Assembly (NCBI GenBank): GCA_051867615.1
Contig: JBJDYU010000044.1
Span: 62,001 to 126,000 of the forward strand
Direction: 5' to 3'
Length of the DNA: 64,000 nucleotides
Source of the DNA: RGIG5472 sp051867615
GTDB lineage: Bacteria > Bacillota > Clostridia > Oscillospirales > Oscillospiraceae
The first letter of the stretch is position 1; the number at the start of each line of letters is the position of its first letter. Shown piece after piece: positions 15,957-24,962 of this stretch. The notes beneath the pieces were generated by a model, which searched no databases, had not been told where the DNA came from, and was given only the letters and a program-made list of their open reading frames with translations. The position numbers and the translations under genes are program-made.

Positions 15957-17876
15957 TTATTCTTTTACGATATCCACAAATTGTGTTTTCACTTCCAACG
16001 GACAGAAGGGCTTCCCTCCGTCCTCATAGAACCGGCCGAAGAATTCCAGACACTGCAGGCGCATATCGTGAACATAGCAGCCCAGCAGGTTCAGCGCCAG
16101 GTTCAGCGCATTTCCCACCATGGAAATGAGGAAGAACGTGACGATATTGCCGGTGATGTTGCCGAGGGTATTGAACACCTGGGCGATGACCGCGCCCGCC
16201 AGCATCAGGGCCATGAGGCGGGAGTAAGACAAAATGTCGCTGAAATAGCCGGTGATGTTGTTGTACAGCGACCCGCCGATGCCCAGAATCTTGCCGATGA
16301 CGCCCTTCTTGCCGTAGCCCTGGGTCAGGACAATGATAGCCAGCGCGGCCAGGAGGGCCGGCTTCCACGCGCTCAGCGCCGCGCCGAGGCCGATGCAGAG
16401 GAAGACCAGGAACCATGCGCCCTCCCCCATCAGTGCGCCCATGACGTCGCCGCGCCTGCACTTCATCCGCATACTGACGGCCATACCGGTAAAGATCTGT
16501 ATCACGCCCAGGGCCAGCGAGCCGCCCAGAACCATCAGCGCGTCGTCCAGGGGGCTGAACAGCGCCGGCAGGGCGAAGGTGCTGTCCGGGTTATACAGCC
16601 GGATGAGCTGCGGGATCAGATCGCCGAAAAATCCGCCGGTCATGGCGCCCACCACAAAGGTGCTGAAGCCGCAAAGCCCCAGCAGGGGTACCATGTGCCG
16701 GGTGGTGGGGCCGTTGGGTCTGGTGCGCTTCATGATGATATAGGACGCCAGCATCATCAGCAGGCCGTAGCCCATGTCCGCCATCATAAACCCGTAGAAG
16801 AAAATGAAAAAGGGCGCCATGAGGGGGTTCGGGTCCACGCCGTTGTAGGCCGGGAGGGAATACATCTCCGTGACCATGTTCAGCGGCCGGGTCAGGCTGT
16901 TGTTCTTCAGCGACACCGGCACGTCCGGATACTCCTCCTCCGCAGGCTCACGCAGCTCCCAGGCGCAGTCCGTGCTCTCCATAAGGGCGCGGAACTCCTC
17001 CTCTTTTTCCGCAGGGAGCCAGCCCTTCAGCAGCGTCACCGCACCCCGGGCGCGGAGCCGCTCCGTGGCCTCCTCCCGGGCGAGATACTGCCGTATCCTG
17101 TCCTGCAGCTGCACGAGCCGCGATGCCAGATCACCCTTTTCCACGATGGCCTGCTTTTCCAGCTCCCGCTTTTGCTGCAGCGCCGCCAGCTCCTGCCGGA
17201 TGCGCTCCTGATTCTCCCCCAGCGTGCCGGCAAGGTCCTTCCAGACCGGCAGCGAGAAGCCCGCGTCCCGCAAAGCGCCCAGCGCTTCCTTCTCCTGGCT
17301 CCGGTGTACCACCAAAGCCAGATATTTCAGCTCCTTATCCTCGGAGAGCAAAAACAGCTCCGCTTCCTCCGCCGCTTCCGCGAGACGGCTCCGCAGCGCT
17401 TCCAGCTCCGTTTTCGCCGGCAGCGTGCCGGGGATCACCCGGGCCTGCTTCGTGCCGTCGAAATCCAGCGGCAGCGGATACGCCTGCCACGGCGCAAGGC
17501 TCATCTCCTGCGACCGCAGCTCCGCCTCTCTGGCGGCGATGGTCTGGATGGTCTGGGCGTGTCCGTTGACCTCCCGGGCCAGGCGCACGTCGCTCCGCCA
17601 GGTGGTCTTGTCCCAGAAATCCGCCTCCGACACCGTGGGGCGCGGCGTCAGAAAGCCCTTTTTCTCCGGCGCGTATTCCCGTATGGTCCCCAGCGCCGCC
17701 TCCACATCCCGGGAAAACGCGCGGAGCGTGTCGGCCTTGGAGGGCAGCGGCGTAAAGCCGTCCTCCTCCGCCGGGCCCACCTCCACGCAGCCGAAGTGCT
17801 GCAGCGTCCGCAGCAGCTGCTTCACGTCCCGGGAGGGGGCCAGCAGGGTCAGCGCCTTCATTTTTACAATAGACAA
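15957..17876 (-). CDS. ntpI: V-type ATPase subunit I/a (membrane stator)
   Basis: 639 residues with a soluble coiled-coil N-terminal half (about 1-320) and seven or eight C-terminal membrane helices; forms the ion channel against the K ring. The TTG start at 17876 gives LSIVKMKALTLLAPSRD, matching the family opening M-x-IVKM, and follows a GGAGGGAG site. TTG is therefore preferred over the ATG five codons on. It is 4 bp after the small stalk gene. Confidence 0.95.
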   Translation of the reverse strand: MSIVKMKALTLLAPSRDVKQLLRTLQHFGCVEVGPAEEDGFTPLPSKADTLRAFSRDVEAALGTIREYAPEKKGFLTPRPTVSEADFWDKTTWRSDVRLAREVNGHAQTIQTIAAREAELRSQEMSLAPWQAYPLPLDFDGTKQARVIPGTLPAKTELEALRSRLAEAAEEAELFLLSEDKELKYLALVVHRSQEKEALGALRDAGFSLPVWKDLAGTLGENQERIRQELAALQQKRELEKQAIVEKGDLASRLVQLQDRIRQYLAREEATERLRARGAVTLLKGWLPAEKEEEFRALMESTDCAWELREPAEEEYPDVPVSLKNNSLTRPLNMVTEMYSLPAYNGVDPNPLMAPFFIFFYGFMMADMGYGLLMMLASYIIMKRTRPNGPTTRHMVPLLGLCGFSTFVVGAMTGGFFGDLIPQLIRLYNPDSTFALPALFSPLDDALMVLGGSLALGVIQIFTGMAVSMRMKCRRGDVMGALMGEGAWFLVFLCIGLGAALSAWKPALLAALAIIVLTQGYGKKGVIGKILGIGGSLYNNITGYFSDILSYSRLMALMLAGAVIAQVFNTLGNITGNIVTFFLISMVGNALNLALNLLGCYVHDMRLQCLEFFGRFYEDGGKPFCPLEVKTQFVDIVKE

Positions 17877-17880
17877 GGTC

Positions 17881-18189
17881 TCACACTCCCTCCGCCAGAA
17901 TCCTTTCCACCGCCTGGGCCTGCCGCGCGGCGGCCTGGGCCTTCAGGGCGCGGCAGCGCTCCTCCGCCGCCGCGAGGATCTGCGCGCGCTCCTGCGCGGC
18001 TTCCTCCTCCGCCCGGGCCATCAGCGCCTGGCGCTCCTGCTTCAGCGTCTCCTCCGCCGCCGCAGCTGTGGCGGACGCCGCTTTCTCTGCCTCAAGCGCC
18101 ATTTTCTGCGCGCTGGCGCGGGCGGCGGCCTTTTCCTCCTCCATCCGCGTCTCGGTCTCCTGGATCGTCCGGATGCTTTCTTCCAGCAT
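17881..18189 (-). CDS. V-type ATPase peripheral-stalk subunit (G/H-like)
   Basis: 102 residues, all predicted coiled coil rich in Ala, Glu, Arg and Lys (MLEESIRTIQETETRMEEEKAAARASAQ...), as in NtpF/AhaH stalk subunits that pair with E. The start at 18189 follows GGCGGTGAG. The frame stays open to 18300, but that start would coincide with the predicted transcription start, so it is rejected. First gene of the operon. Low-complexity sequence makes the exact subunit name uncertain. Confidence 0.8.
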   Translation of the reverse strand: MLEESIRTIQETETRMEEEKAAARASAQKMALEAEKAASATAAAAEETLKQERQALMARAEEEAAQERAQILAAAEERCRALKAQAAARQAQAVERILAEGV

Positions 18190-18218
18190 GATCTCACCGC
18201 CTTTTTCATCATTTCTGA

Positions 18219-18253
18219 GCCGGGTCGCCGTCCCGTGGGACGCCGGACCCGGC
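18219..18253 (-). repeat. Hairpin in the V-ATPase operon leader
   Basis: GCCGGGT and ACCCGGC enclose an inner GTCC/GGAC stem about 30 bases before the first start codon. It has no T tract. It could affect translation or mRNA stability of the operon. Confidence 0.4.
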
Positions 18254-18307
18254 GCAGGAAGGGTTTGCTTATACGTGCATAAATTTCCTTTATATTCCAT
18301 CTTTTTT

Positions 18308-18336
18308 ATTATACCTCTTATACGTCAGCTTGTCAA
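18308..18336 (-). promoter_or_regulatory. Perfect sigma-A promoter of the V-ATPase operon
   Basis: TTGACA (18331-18336), 17 bp, TATAAT (18308-18313) on the minus strand. The start is expected near 18301, leaving a leader of about 110 bases. Confidence 0.9.
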
Positions 18337-18399
18337 TTTTATTTAAAATATATCAGCGTTTCCCCCAAAAGGAGCCGGCCTCCGGCTGGCTCTCCGGAC

Positions 18400-18432
18400 A
18401 AAAAGGACGGCCCGGGAACTCCCGGACCGTCC
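18400..18432 (-). terminator. Terminator after the DUF4015 gene
   Basis: GGACGG-CCCGGGAA / TTCCCGG-ACCGTCC type stem followed on the minus strand by TTTTT. It closes the heat-shock/rpiB/DUF4015 run before the V-ATPase promoter. Confidence 0.8.
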
Positions 18433-18446
18433 ATCGTTTTATTCTG

Positions 18447-19442
18447 TCATGGCTGCACCGTGCAGCGGTTGCCCTCCTCGGCGTCATAGCGCACCAGCAT
18501 GACGCTGTCGGAGAGGGCGCGCAGGGCCTGCTCCGCCGCCTCGCCGTCCGCCGCGCGGACATACACCCGCCGCACAGCGCCGAGAAGCCGGGGCAGCTCC
18601 CAGCCCGCCGTTTCATTCCCGCCGGCGAGGAGCGTCTCCTCCTCCATCACCAGGCTCAGGCAGACCTTTTTGCCCTCCAGCGCCCCGGTCAGCTCCGCGA
18701 AGAAGCGCTCGATCTCCGCCTGCTTATCATCGGAGACAGGGCTGCACTTCTCCAGCCTTCCCGCTGTGGGATAGCGGGCCTCGTCCAGCACGATCTCGTC
18801 AAAGCCCAGCTCCGCCAGCTCCACGCAGAGGGAGACGAGATACGCCCGCGCCGCTTCCTTGCCGGGGTCCAGCCAGTGGGTGTTCTGCCCGTCATACCAG
18901 ATGTACCCGGAGCTTTGGCAAAGGCCCTTGCCCGCCATGTCCGCGAGAGCGCAGGCGCTGTCGTGGAAGCAGGAGATACGCGCGATCGTGTACACGTCCG
19001 CGTCCAGCAGCTGCTGCAGCTCCCCAAGGCTCAGCGCGCCGCCGCCGATCAGCTCCTGCGGCGCGACGGAGGATTCATAGCGCAGCAGGCCGTCGGCCTC
19101 CTTCAGCCGGACGCAGACGGCGTTATAGCCCTCGCTCTCCCACCAGTCGCCCCCGGCAAGACGCCCGCGCAGCGCGTCGGCGGAAAGCTCCACCGCCCGC
19201 ATTTCCTGCACCGGGTCCACCGGGTCCTCGATGATCAGGTCCACCTCCGGCCCTTCCCCGCCGCCGCTTTCGTCTTCGCGGCTCCAGGGCAGGAGGAAGG
19301 AGCGGCCCCCTTCGCTTTGAAATTCCGCGCGCTCACTGAGAATGAGGTAAGTCCCGCAAAGCAGCAGCAGCGCGACCATGACCGCCACCGCCACTTTCCG
19401 CTTCATCGGCACGCGGCCGCGGTAGCTCTGATATCCCTTCAC
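18447..19442 (-). CDS. Membrane-anchored DUF4015-type putative glycoside hydrolase
   Basis: 331 residues from a GTG placed after AAAGGAGG. Residues about 13-36 form an uncleaved signal anchor (KRKVAVAVMVALLLLCGTYLIL), so the rest is outside the membrane. The domain contains ADVYTIARISCFHDSACALAD, a WYDGQNTHWLDPGKEAARAYLVSLCVELAELGFDEIVLDEARYPT block and a C-terminal barrel half, the marks of the DUF4015/COG1306 glycoside-hydrolase-like family. The FDEIVLDEARYP acidic residues are probable catalytic residues. The substrate is unknown, perhaps cell-wall glycan. It lies 37 bp after rpiB and may be co-transcribed with the heat-shock genes. Confidence 0.82.
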   Translation of the reverse strand: MKGYQSYRGRVPMKRKVAVAVMVALLLLCGTYLILSERAEFQSEGGRSFLLPWSREDESGGGEGPEVDLIIEDPVDPVQEMRAVELSADALRGRLAGGDWWESEGYNAVCVRLKEADGLLRYESSVAPQELIGGGALSLGELQQLLDADVYTIARISCFHDSACALADMAGKGLCQSSGYIWYDGQNTHWLDPGKEAARAYLVSLCVELAELGFDEIVLDEARYPTAGRLEKCSPVSDDKQAEIERFFAELTGALEGKKVCLSLVMEEETLLAGGNETAGWELPRLLGAVRRVYVRAADGEAAEQALRALSDSVMLVRYDAEEGNRCTVQP

Positions 19443-19479
19443 GGGCCATCCTCCTTTCCCCGATCTTGCGCGGAGGCGG

Positions 19480-19920
19480 TCAGCGCCCTTCGATCTCCAT
19501 CAGGCGGTCCACCCGGCGCTGATGCCGTCCGCCCTCAAAGGCGGTGGTGAGGAACACGTCCACCATGCGTTTGGCCACGTTCAGGCCCACCATGCCCGCG
19601 CCGATGGCGAGCACGTTGGCGTCGTTGTGCCGCCGGGTCATTTCCGCGGACAGCACGTCGCCGCAGTGGGCGCAGCGGATGCCTCTTACCTTGTTGGCGG
19701 CCATGGAGATGCCGATGCCCGTGGTGCAGACCACGACGCCCATCTCGCACTCCCCGGACGCCACGGCCCGGGCCGCCGCCTCCCCATAAACGGGATAGTC
19801 GCAGCTTTCCGTGCTGTAGCAGCCGCAGTCCTGCACCTCATGGCCCTGCTCCGTGAGATAGGCCTTCAACGCCTCCTTCATGGCGTAACCGCCGTGGTCG
19901 CAGCCCATTGCGATCTTCAT
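19480..19920 (-). CDS. rpiB: Ribose-5-phosphate isomerase B
   Basis: Interconverts ribose 5-phosphate and ribulose 5-phosphate in the pentose phosphate pathway. 146 residues, normal length. Motifs: MKIAMGCDHGGYAMKE, the catalytic CTTGIGISMAANKVRGIRCAHC loop (catalytic Cys in the CTTG motif), and RRHNDANVLAIGAGM. The ATG follows CAAAGGAG, 36 bp after dnaJ, with no terminator between, so heat-shock read-through is possible. The RpiB/LacAB family also contains sugar-phosphate isomerases of other specificity. Confidence 0.95.
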   Translation of the reverse strand: MKIAMGCDHGGYAMKEALKAYLTEQGHEVQDCGCYSTESCDYPVYGEAAARAVASGECEMGVVVCTTGIGISMAANKVRGIRCAHCGDVLSAEMTRRHNDANVLAIGAGMVGLNVAKRMVDVFLTTAFEGGRHQRRVDRLMEIEGR

Positions 19921-19956
19921 GTCCTGTTCTCCTTTGTTATTTTGTCGGGGCGGCTG

Positions 19957-21099
19957 TTACCGCCAGAATTTCCGGAAAAAGCCCTTCTGGTCGTCGTAGT
20001 TCTCCTCGCCCAGACTCTCGCTGAAGGCTTTCAGCTTTTCCTTCTGGTGCTTGGTCAGGTTACGCGGCGTCTCGATGTACACCGTCACATACTGGTCGCC
20101 CCGGCCCCGGCCGTGGAGCAGGGGGATGCCCTTGCCCTTGAGCCGGAAGGTGGTGCCGCTGCGGGTCCCCTCGGGCAGGGTGTACTTCACCTTGCCGTCG
20201 ATGGTGGGGATCTCCAGCTCCGCGCCCAGCACCGCCTGGGCGAAGGTGATGGGCGCTTCGCAGAGGACGGAGGTGCCGTCCCGGCGGAACAGCTCATGGG
20301 GCCGCACGGTGATGACGATGAGCAGATCGCCGTTGCTGCCGCCGTTCTTCCCGGCGTGGCCCTGTCCCCGCAGGGAGATGGTCTGGCCGTCGTCGATACC
20401 GGCGGGAACGTCCACCTGGATGGTCTTGCGCTTGCGCTCGCTGCCGGTTCCGTGGCAGATGTGGCAGGGCTGGTGGATGATCTTGCCCTTGCCGCCGCAG
20501 TTGGGGCAGGGCGCGCTGGTGGAAAAGACGCCCATGGGGGTCTGCTTGCGCTGCTGCACCACGCCCCGTCCGCCGCAGGTGGGGCAGATCTCCGGCGTGG
20601 TCCCCGGCTCGCAGCCGGTGCCGCGGCAGCTCTCGCAGTTTTCCATGCGCTCCACCGTCACCGCCTTCTTGCAGCCGAAGGCCGCCTCCTCGAAGGTCAG
20701 CGTCAGGGCGATGCGGATGCTGTCGCCCCGCTGGGGGGCGTTGGGGTTGCTCCGGGTGCCGCCGCCGAAGCCGCCGCCGAAGAAGCTGCCGAAGATGTCC
20801 CCCAGATCGCCGAAGTCGAAGCCGCCATTGAAGCCGCCGTTAAACCCGCCGGCCCCCGCGCCGTAGCTGGGATCAACCCCCGCGAAGCCGAACTGGTCAT
20901 ACCGGGCCTTCTTCTCCGGGTCGCTCAGGATCTCGTTGGCCTCGTTGACCTCCTTGAACTTCTCCTCCGCTGCCTTGTCGCCGGGGTTCAGATCCGGATG
21001 GTACTTCCGCGCCAGCTTCTTATATGCTTTTTTGATCTCCTCGGCGCTGGCGCCCTTTTGCAGGCCCAGCACCTCATAGTAGTCTCTTTTTTCAGCCAT
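19957..21099 (-). CDS. dnaJ: Chaperone DnaJ
   Basis: 380-residue co-chaperone that stimulates DnaK ATPase and holds unfolded clients. In order: J domain with KYHPDLNPGDK (HPD near residue 34), Gly/Phe-rich linker (about 75-120), four zinc motifs (CESCRGTG, CPTCGGRG, CPNCGGKG, CHICHGTG) and the C-terminal substrate-binding domains. A full-length type I DnaJ. It is separated from dnaK by 190 bp containing three strong hairpins, unusual within this operon. Confidence 0.98.
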   Translation of the reverse strand: MAEKRDYYEVLGLQKGASAEEIKKAYKKLARKYHPDLNPGDKAAEEKFKEVNEANEILSDPEKKARYDQFGFAGVDPSYGAGAGGFNGGFNGGFDFGDLGDIFGSFFGGGFGGGTRSNPNAPQRGDSIRIALTLTFEEAAFGCKKAVTVERMENCESCRGTGCEPGTTPEICPTCGGRGVVQQRKQTPMGVFSTSAPCPNCGGKGKIIHQPCHICHGTGSERKRKTIQVDVPAGIDDGQTISLRGQGHAGKNGGSNGDLLIVITVRPHELFRRDGTSVLCEAPITFAQAVLGAELEIPTIDGKVKYTLPEGTRSGTTFRLKGKGIPLLHGRGRGDQYVTVYIETPRNLTKHQKEKLKAFSESLGEENYDDQKGFFRKFWR

Positions 21100-21173
21100 A
21101 GTCTATTCTCCGCTCCTGCGGGGCCGCTTTGCCCCATGGTTTCCCGGCGCCTTCGCCGGAAGGATACAAAGCA

Positions 21174-21279
21174 GTTTTTCCCTGCCGCTTTCGCGCAGGG
21201 AAAAACGCTTGGCGGGGGCCGTTTCCGGCCCCCCGGCCCGGGGCAGGGACGCTTCCCTCCGCAGAGGGAAAGCGGTCCC
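21174..21279 (-). repeat. Three consecutive hairpins between dnaK and dnaJ
   Basis: Stems at 21174-21184/21196-21206 (GTTTTTCCCTG), 21214-21221/21226-21233 (GGGGGCCG) and 21246-21250/21275-21279 with an inner CTTCCCTC/GAGGGAA pair. None is followed by a clear T run on the minus strand. They may set different dnaK and dnaJ levels through partial termination or RNA processing. Confidence 0.5.
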
Positions 21280-21289
21280 GCCGGGATGT

Positions 21290-23146
21290 TTACTTATTGT
21301 CGTCGTCCACGACCTTGTAGTCGGCGTCGTAGTAGTCCTGACCGCCGCCCTGGCCGTTCTGGCCGCCCTGCGCGCCGCCCATGTCGGGGCCGCCGGCCTG
21401 GCCGCCGTTCGGGTTCGCCTGCTGATAGAGCTTCTCGCTGACGGCATAGAAGGCCTTGGTCAGCTCCTCCGTCGCGGCCTTGATGGCGGCGGTGTCGGTG
21501 CCCTTCAACGTCTCCTTCAGCTTGTCAGCCGCGCTCTGCACGCTGGCCTTATCCTCCGCGGAGAGCTTATCGCCCATCTCGCTGAGGGTCTTTTCCGTCT
21601 GATACACCATCTGGTCGGCCTGGTTGCGGGTCTCCACCTCGTCCTTGAGCTTCGCGTCCTCGGCGGCGTACTGCTCCGCTTCCTTCACGGCCCGCTCGAT
21701 GTCCTCCTTGCTCATGTTGGAGGAGGAGGTGATGGTGATGTGCTGCTCCTTACCGGTGCCCAGGTCCTTGGCGGAGACGTTCACGATGCCGTTGGCATCG
21801 ATGTCGAAGGTGACCTCGATCTGGGGCACGCCGCGGCGGGCCGGGGCGATGCCGTCCAGATGGAAGCGGCCCAGGCTCTTGTTGGCGGCGGCCATTTCAC
21901 GCTCGCCCTGCAGCACGTTGACCTCCACGCTGGTCTGGTTGTCGGCGGCGGTGGAGAAGATCTGGCTCTTTTTCACGGGGATGGTGGAGTTGCGCTCGAT
22001 GAGTCTCGTGCAGACGCCGCCCACGGTCTCGATGCCGAGGGACAGGGGGGTGACGTCCAGCAGCAGCAGGCCCTTCACGTCGCCCACCAGCACGCCGCCC
22101 TGCAGCGCCGCGCCCATGGCCACGCACTCGTCGGGGTTGATGCCCTTGAAGCCTTCCTTGCCGGTCAGCTTCCTGACCATATCCTGCACGGCGGGAATAC
22201 GGCTGGAGCCGCCTACCATCAGCACCTTCTGGATGTCGTTGCCGCTGAGGCCCGCGTCGCTCATGGCCTGGCGCACGGGGCCGGCGGTGGCTTCCACCAG
22301 ATGGGCGGTCAGCTCGTTGAACTTCGCCCGCGTCAGCGTCAGGTCCAGATGCTTGGGGCCGGTGGCGTCGGCGGTGATATAGGGGAGGTTGATGTTGGAG
22401 GAGGTGACGCCGGAAAGCTCGATCTTGGCCTTCTCCGCCGCCTCCTTCAGGCGCTGCATGGCCACCTTGTCGCCGGTCAGGTCGATGCCCTCGGCCCGCT
22501 TGAACTCAGCGGCCATCCAGTCCATGACGCACTTGTCGAAGTCGTCGCCGCCCAGGCGGTTGTTGCCGGCGGTGGCCAGGACCTCGATGACGCCGTCGTC
22601 GATGTCCAGGATGGACACATCGAAGGTGCCGCCGCCCAGGTCGTAGACCATGATCTTCTGGCTCTGCTCCTTATCCACACCGTAGGCGAGGGCCGCCGCG
22701 GTGGGCTCGTTGATGATGCGCTTGACGTCCAGGCCCGCGATCTTGCCCGCGTCCTTGGTGGCCTGGCGCTGGGAATCGGTGAAGTACGCGGGGACGGTGA
22801 TAACCGCCTCGGTGACGGGGGAGCCGAGATAGGCCTCCGCGTCCGCCTTCAGCTTCTGCAGGATCATGGCGCTGATCTCCTGCGGCGTGTACTTCTTGCC
22901 GTCGATGTCCACTTTATAGTCGCTGCCCATCTCGCGCTTGATGGAGGAGATGGTGCGGTCGGGGTTGGTGATGGCCTGGCGCTTCGCCACCTGGCCTACC
23001 ATACGCTCGCCGGTCTTGGAAAATGCCACCACAGAGGGGGTGGTGCGGTTACCTTCCGCGTTGGCGATGACGACGGCCTCGCCGCCCTCCATGACCGCCA
23101 CGCAGGAATTGGTGGTGCCGAGATCGATACCGATAACTTTAGACAT
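21290..23146 (-). CDS. dnaK: Chaperone DnaK (Hsp70)
   Basis: 618 residues. The ATPase domain starts IGIDLGTTNSCVAVMEGG; the substrate-binding domain includes LLLLDVTPLSLGIETVGG; the C-terminus ends in a Gly/Gln-rich tail and an acidic DYKVVDDDNK. It lacks the extra ~24-residue N-lobe segment of Gram-negative DnaK, as in Firmicutes. The ATG follows AGGAGGACAAA. It is 61 bp after grpE in the CIRCE-controlled operon. Confidence 0.99.
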   Translation of the reverse strand: MSKVIGIDLGTTNSCVAVMEGGEAVVIANAEGNRTTPSVVAFSKTGERMVGQVAKRQAITNPDRTISSIKREMGSDYKVDIDGKKYTPQEISAMILQKLKADAEAYLGSPVTEAVITVPAYFTDSQRQATKDAGKIAGLDVKRIINEPTAAALAYGVDKEQSQKIMVYDLGGGTFDVSILDIDDGVIEVLATAGNNRLGGDDFDKCVMDWMAAEFKRAEGIDLTGDKVAMQRLKEAAEKAKIELSGVTSSNINLPYITADATGPKHLDLTLTRAKFNELTAHLVEATAGPVRQAMSDAGLSGNDIQKVLMVGGSSRIPAVQDMVRKLTGKEGFKGINPDECVAMGAALQGGVLVGDVKGLLLLDVTPLSLGIETVGGVCTRLIERNSTIPVKKSQIFSTAADNQTSVEVNVLQGEREMAAANKSLGRFHLDGIAPARRGVPQIEVTFDIDANGIVNVSAKDLGTGKEQHITITSSSNMSKEDIERAVKEAEQYAAEDAKLKDEVETRNQADQMVYQTEKTLSEMGDKLSAEDKASVQSAADKLKETLKGTDTAAIKAATEELTKAFYAVSEKLYQQANPNGGQAGGPDMGGAQGGQNGQGGGQDYYDADYKVVDDDNK

Positions 23147-23207
23147 ACGTTTGTCCTCCTATATATAGATAAGTTTATTTACTGACTGTATGGTATGCGC
23201 GCTGCGG

Positions 23208-23846
23208 TCAGTTCGCCACCTTCACCGTGGCGAAGCGCAGCACCTTTTCGCCCAGCAGAAAACCCTTCTGGAAGATCTCCACCACCGTGTTTTCCCCGGC
23301 GCTTTCGTCCTCCACGTGCATGACGGCGTTCATCCGCTCCGGGTCGAAGGGCTGGCCGAGACACTCCATCTCGCTGACGCCCAGCTTAGTGAGGCTCTCC
23401 TTGAACTGCTTGAGGATCATCTCGATGCCCTGCCGGTGGACGTCGCCCTCCGCCAGGCCCGCGATGGCCCGCTCCAGGTTGTCGTACACCGGGAGCATGG
23501 CGGTGAGGGTGTCCGCCTTGGCGTTGTTGTATATGCCCTCCTTCTCCTTGGCGGTGCGCTTGCGGTAGTTGTCGTACTCTGCGGCCAGCCGGAGGAACTG
23601 CTCCTTCTGCGTCTCCAGCTCCTTTGCCACGGCCTCCAGCTTTTCCATCTGCGCCTTGGTCAGGGTGAAGGTCTCCTCCTGTTTCTTTTTCTCCGCCTTC
23701 TTCCCGCCGGGGGTATCGGCGGCTTCCTGCTTCTCCGCCGCTTCCGCCGCAATCTCCGTTTCCCGGGGCGCGGTCTCCTCAGCGGGAGTCACAGGAGCGT
23801 TTTCCTGCCCGTTCTCCGGCGGGCGGTTGGTATCGTTACTCATCAT
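23208..23846 (-). CDS. grpE: Nucleotide exchange factor GrpE
   Basis: 212 residues; releases ADP from DnaK. The N-terminal ~70 residues are acidic, Ala/Glu/Lys-rich and disordered, followed by the long dimerising coiled coil (QEETFTLTKAQMEKLEAVAKELETQKEQFLRLAAEYDNYRKRT) and the beta-wing domain ending LLGEKVLRFATVKVAN. Two adjacent ATGs are possible. Its 5' end overlaps hrcA by 11 bases. Confidence 0.97.
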   Translation of the reverse strand: MMSNDTNRPPENGQENAPVTPAEETAPRETEIAAEAAEKQEAADTPGGKKAEKKKQEETFTLTKAQMEKLEAVAKELETQKEQFLRLAAEYDNYRKRTAKEKEGIYNNAKADTLTAMLPVYDNLERAIAGLAEGDVHRQGIEMILKQFKESLTKLGVSEMECLGQPFDPERMNAVMHVEDESAGENTVVEIFQKGFLLGEKVLRFATVKVAN

Positions 23847-24885
23847 CGTTCTCCTTTTTCGACGGCAGCTCGTTCTTGCCGAACATTTTTGTCAGGCCCT
23901 CGGCAAAATAGCTCAGCCGGGCGGCCACGGATGCGTAATCCATCCGCGTGGGGCCCACCACGCCGATGAGTCCTCTCATATTATCTCCGATGTCATAGCT
24001 GGCTATGACCACGCTGCTGTCCTGCAGCGCCTCGTCCACGTTTTCCGGGCCGATGAGGATCTGCACCGGACTGTCCGTGGAGGGCACGGGCAGGTTCCGC
24101 TTGTTGTCGAGAAAGCTCATCAGCTCATGGGCCTTCTCCACGTCCCGGTACTCCGGCAGCTTCAAAATCTGGTTCGTTCCGGCGGTGACGACCTCCTGCT
24201 TTCCCGCCTCCTCCAGCGTCTCGGTGGCATAGCTCACCACGGCGCTGAGCAGCAGAAACTGCTCTGGCGGCGTCTGGTCGGAAAGCGCCATGAGCCGCTG
24301 GCCCATCTCCTCCGCCGTAATGCCGGTGAAGTGGTCGCAAAAGAGCGTTTTCAGCTCCGGCAGCCACTCCTGCCGCACGGGCAGGTCGCTTTTCAGGAGC
24401 TTACTCTTCACGCGGCTGTCGCTCATCATCAGCACGACGATGACGCTGTTTTCATCCACATACAGCAGCTCCGCCCGCTGCAGCGTTGCCGCGTCCTTGC
24501 CGCCCGCCATCATATAGGTGGGGTACTGCACCAGGAAGGACATGATCTGCCCCGCCTGGGAGATGACGTCGTCCAGCTCCGCCATTTTGATGTGCAGCGC
24601 TTCGTTGATCTTCTCCGTCTCCGCAAGGCTGAGGGAATGCTGCTCCATCAGCTCGTTGACGTACAGCCGGTAGCCCTTGGGCGAGGGGACGCGGCCCGCG
24701 GAGGTGTGGGGCTGTTCCAGATAGCCCATCTCCACCAGATCCGCCAGCTCGTTGCGGATGGTGGCGGAGGAGAGCTTCGCCTCCATCTGCTCGGCGATGG
24801 TCTTGGACCCCACCGGCTCGGCGGTGTCGATGTAATGCTCCACCACGACCTTCAGTATTTGCTTTTTCCGGGCCGTCAGTTCCAT
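23836..24885 (-). CDS. hrcA: Heat-inducible transcription repressor HrcA
   Basis: Represses class I heat-shock genes by binding CIRCE. From the ATG at 24885, behind GGAAGG, the protein is 349 residues. The winged-helix N-terminus (MELTARKKQILKVVVEHYIDTAEPVGSKTIAEQM...SSATIRNELADLVEMGYLEQPHTSAGRVPS) is complete and the GAF-like C-terminal domain includes VQILIGPENVDEALQDSSVV. Two earlier in-frame starts at 24891 and beyond are less well placed. It sits about 45 bp downstream of a perfect CIRCE, so it regulates itself. Confidence 0.97.
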   Translation of the reverse strand: MELTARKKQILKVVVEHYIDTAEPVGSKTIAEQMEAKLSSATIRNELADLVEMGYLEQPHTSAGRVPSPKGYRLYVNELMEQHSLSLAETEKINEALHIKMAELDDVISQAGQIMSFLVQYPTYMMAGGKDAATLQRAELLYVDENSVIVVLMMSDSRVKSKLLKSDLPVRQEWLPELKTLFCDHFTGITAEEMGQRLMALSDQTPPEQFLLLSAVVSYATETLEEAGKQEVVTAGTNQILKLPEYRDVEKAHELMSFLDNKRNLPVPSTDSPVQILIGPENVDEALQDSSVVIASYDIGDNMRGLIGVVGPTRMDYASVAARLSYFAEGLTKMFGKNELPSKKENDDE

Positions 24886-24931
24886 ATCCATCCTTCCAGC
24901 AAAGCCGCTCGCGGCGGCTCTTATCAAGAGC

Positions 24932-24958
24932 TTAGCACTCCTTTTCCCCGAGTGCTAA
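24932..24958 (-). promoter_or_regulatory. CIRCE operator
   Basis: TTAGCACTC, nine bases, GAGTGCTAA: a perfect match to the HrcA operator consensus. It overlaps the expected transcription start of the hrcA promoter. Confidence 0.98.
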
Positions 24959-24962
24959 ACGG

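Noticed and set aside
15852..18191. A 779-codon plus-strand open frame opposite the V-ATPase genes
   Set aside because: Antisense to ntpI; Arg/Gln/His-rich with no domain.
18190..18300. Longer N-terminus of the first V-ATPase stalk subunit starting at 18300
   Set aside because: That ATG coincides with the predicted transcription start; the 18189 start has a ribosome site and begins the coiled coil.
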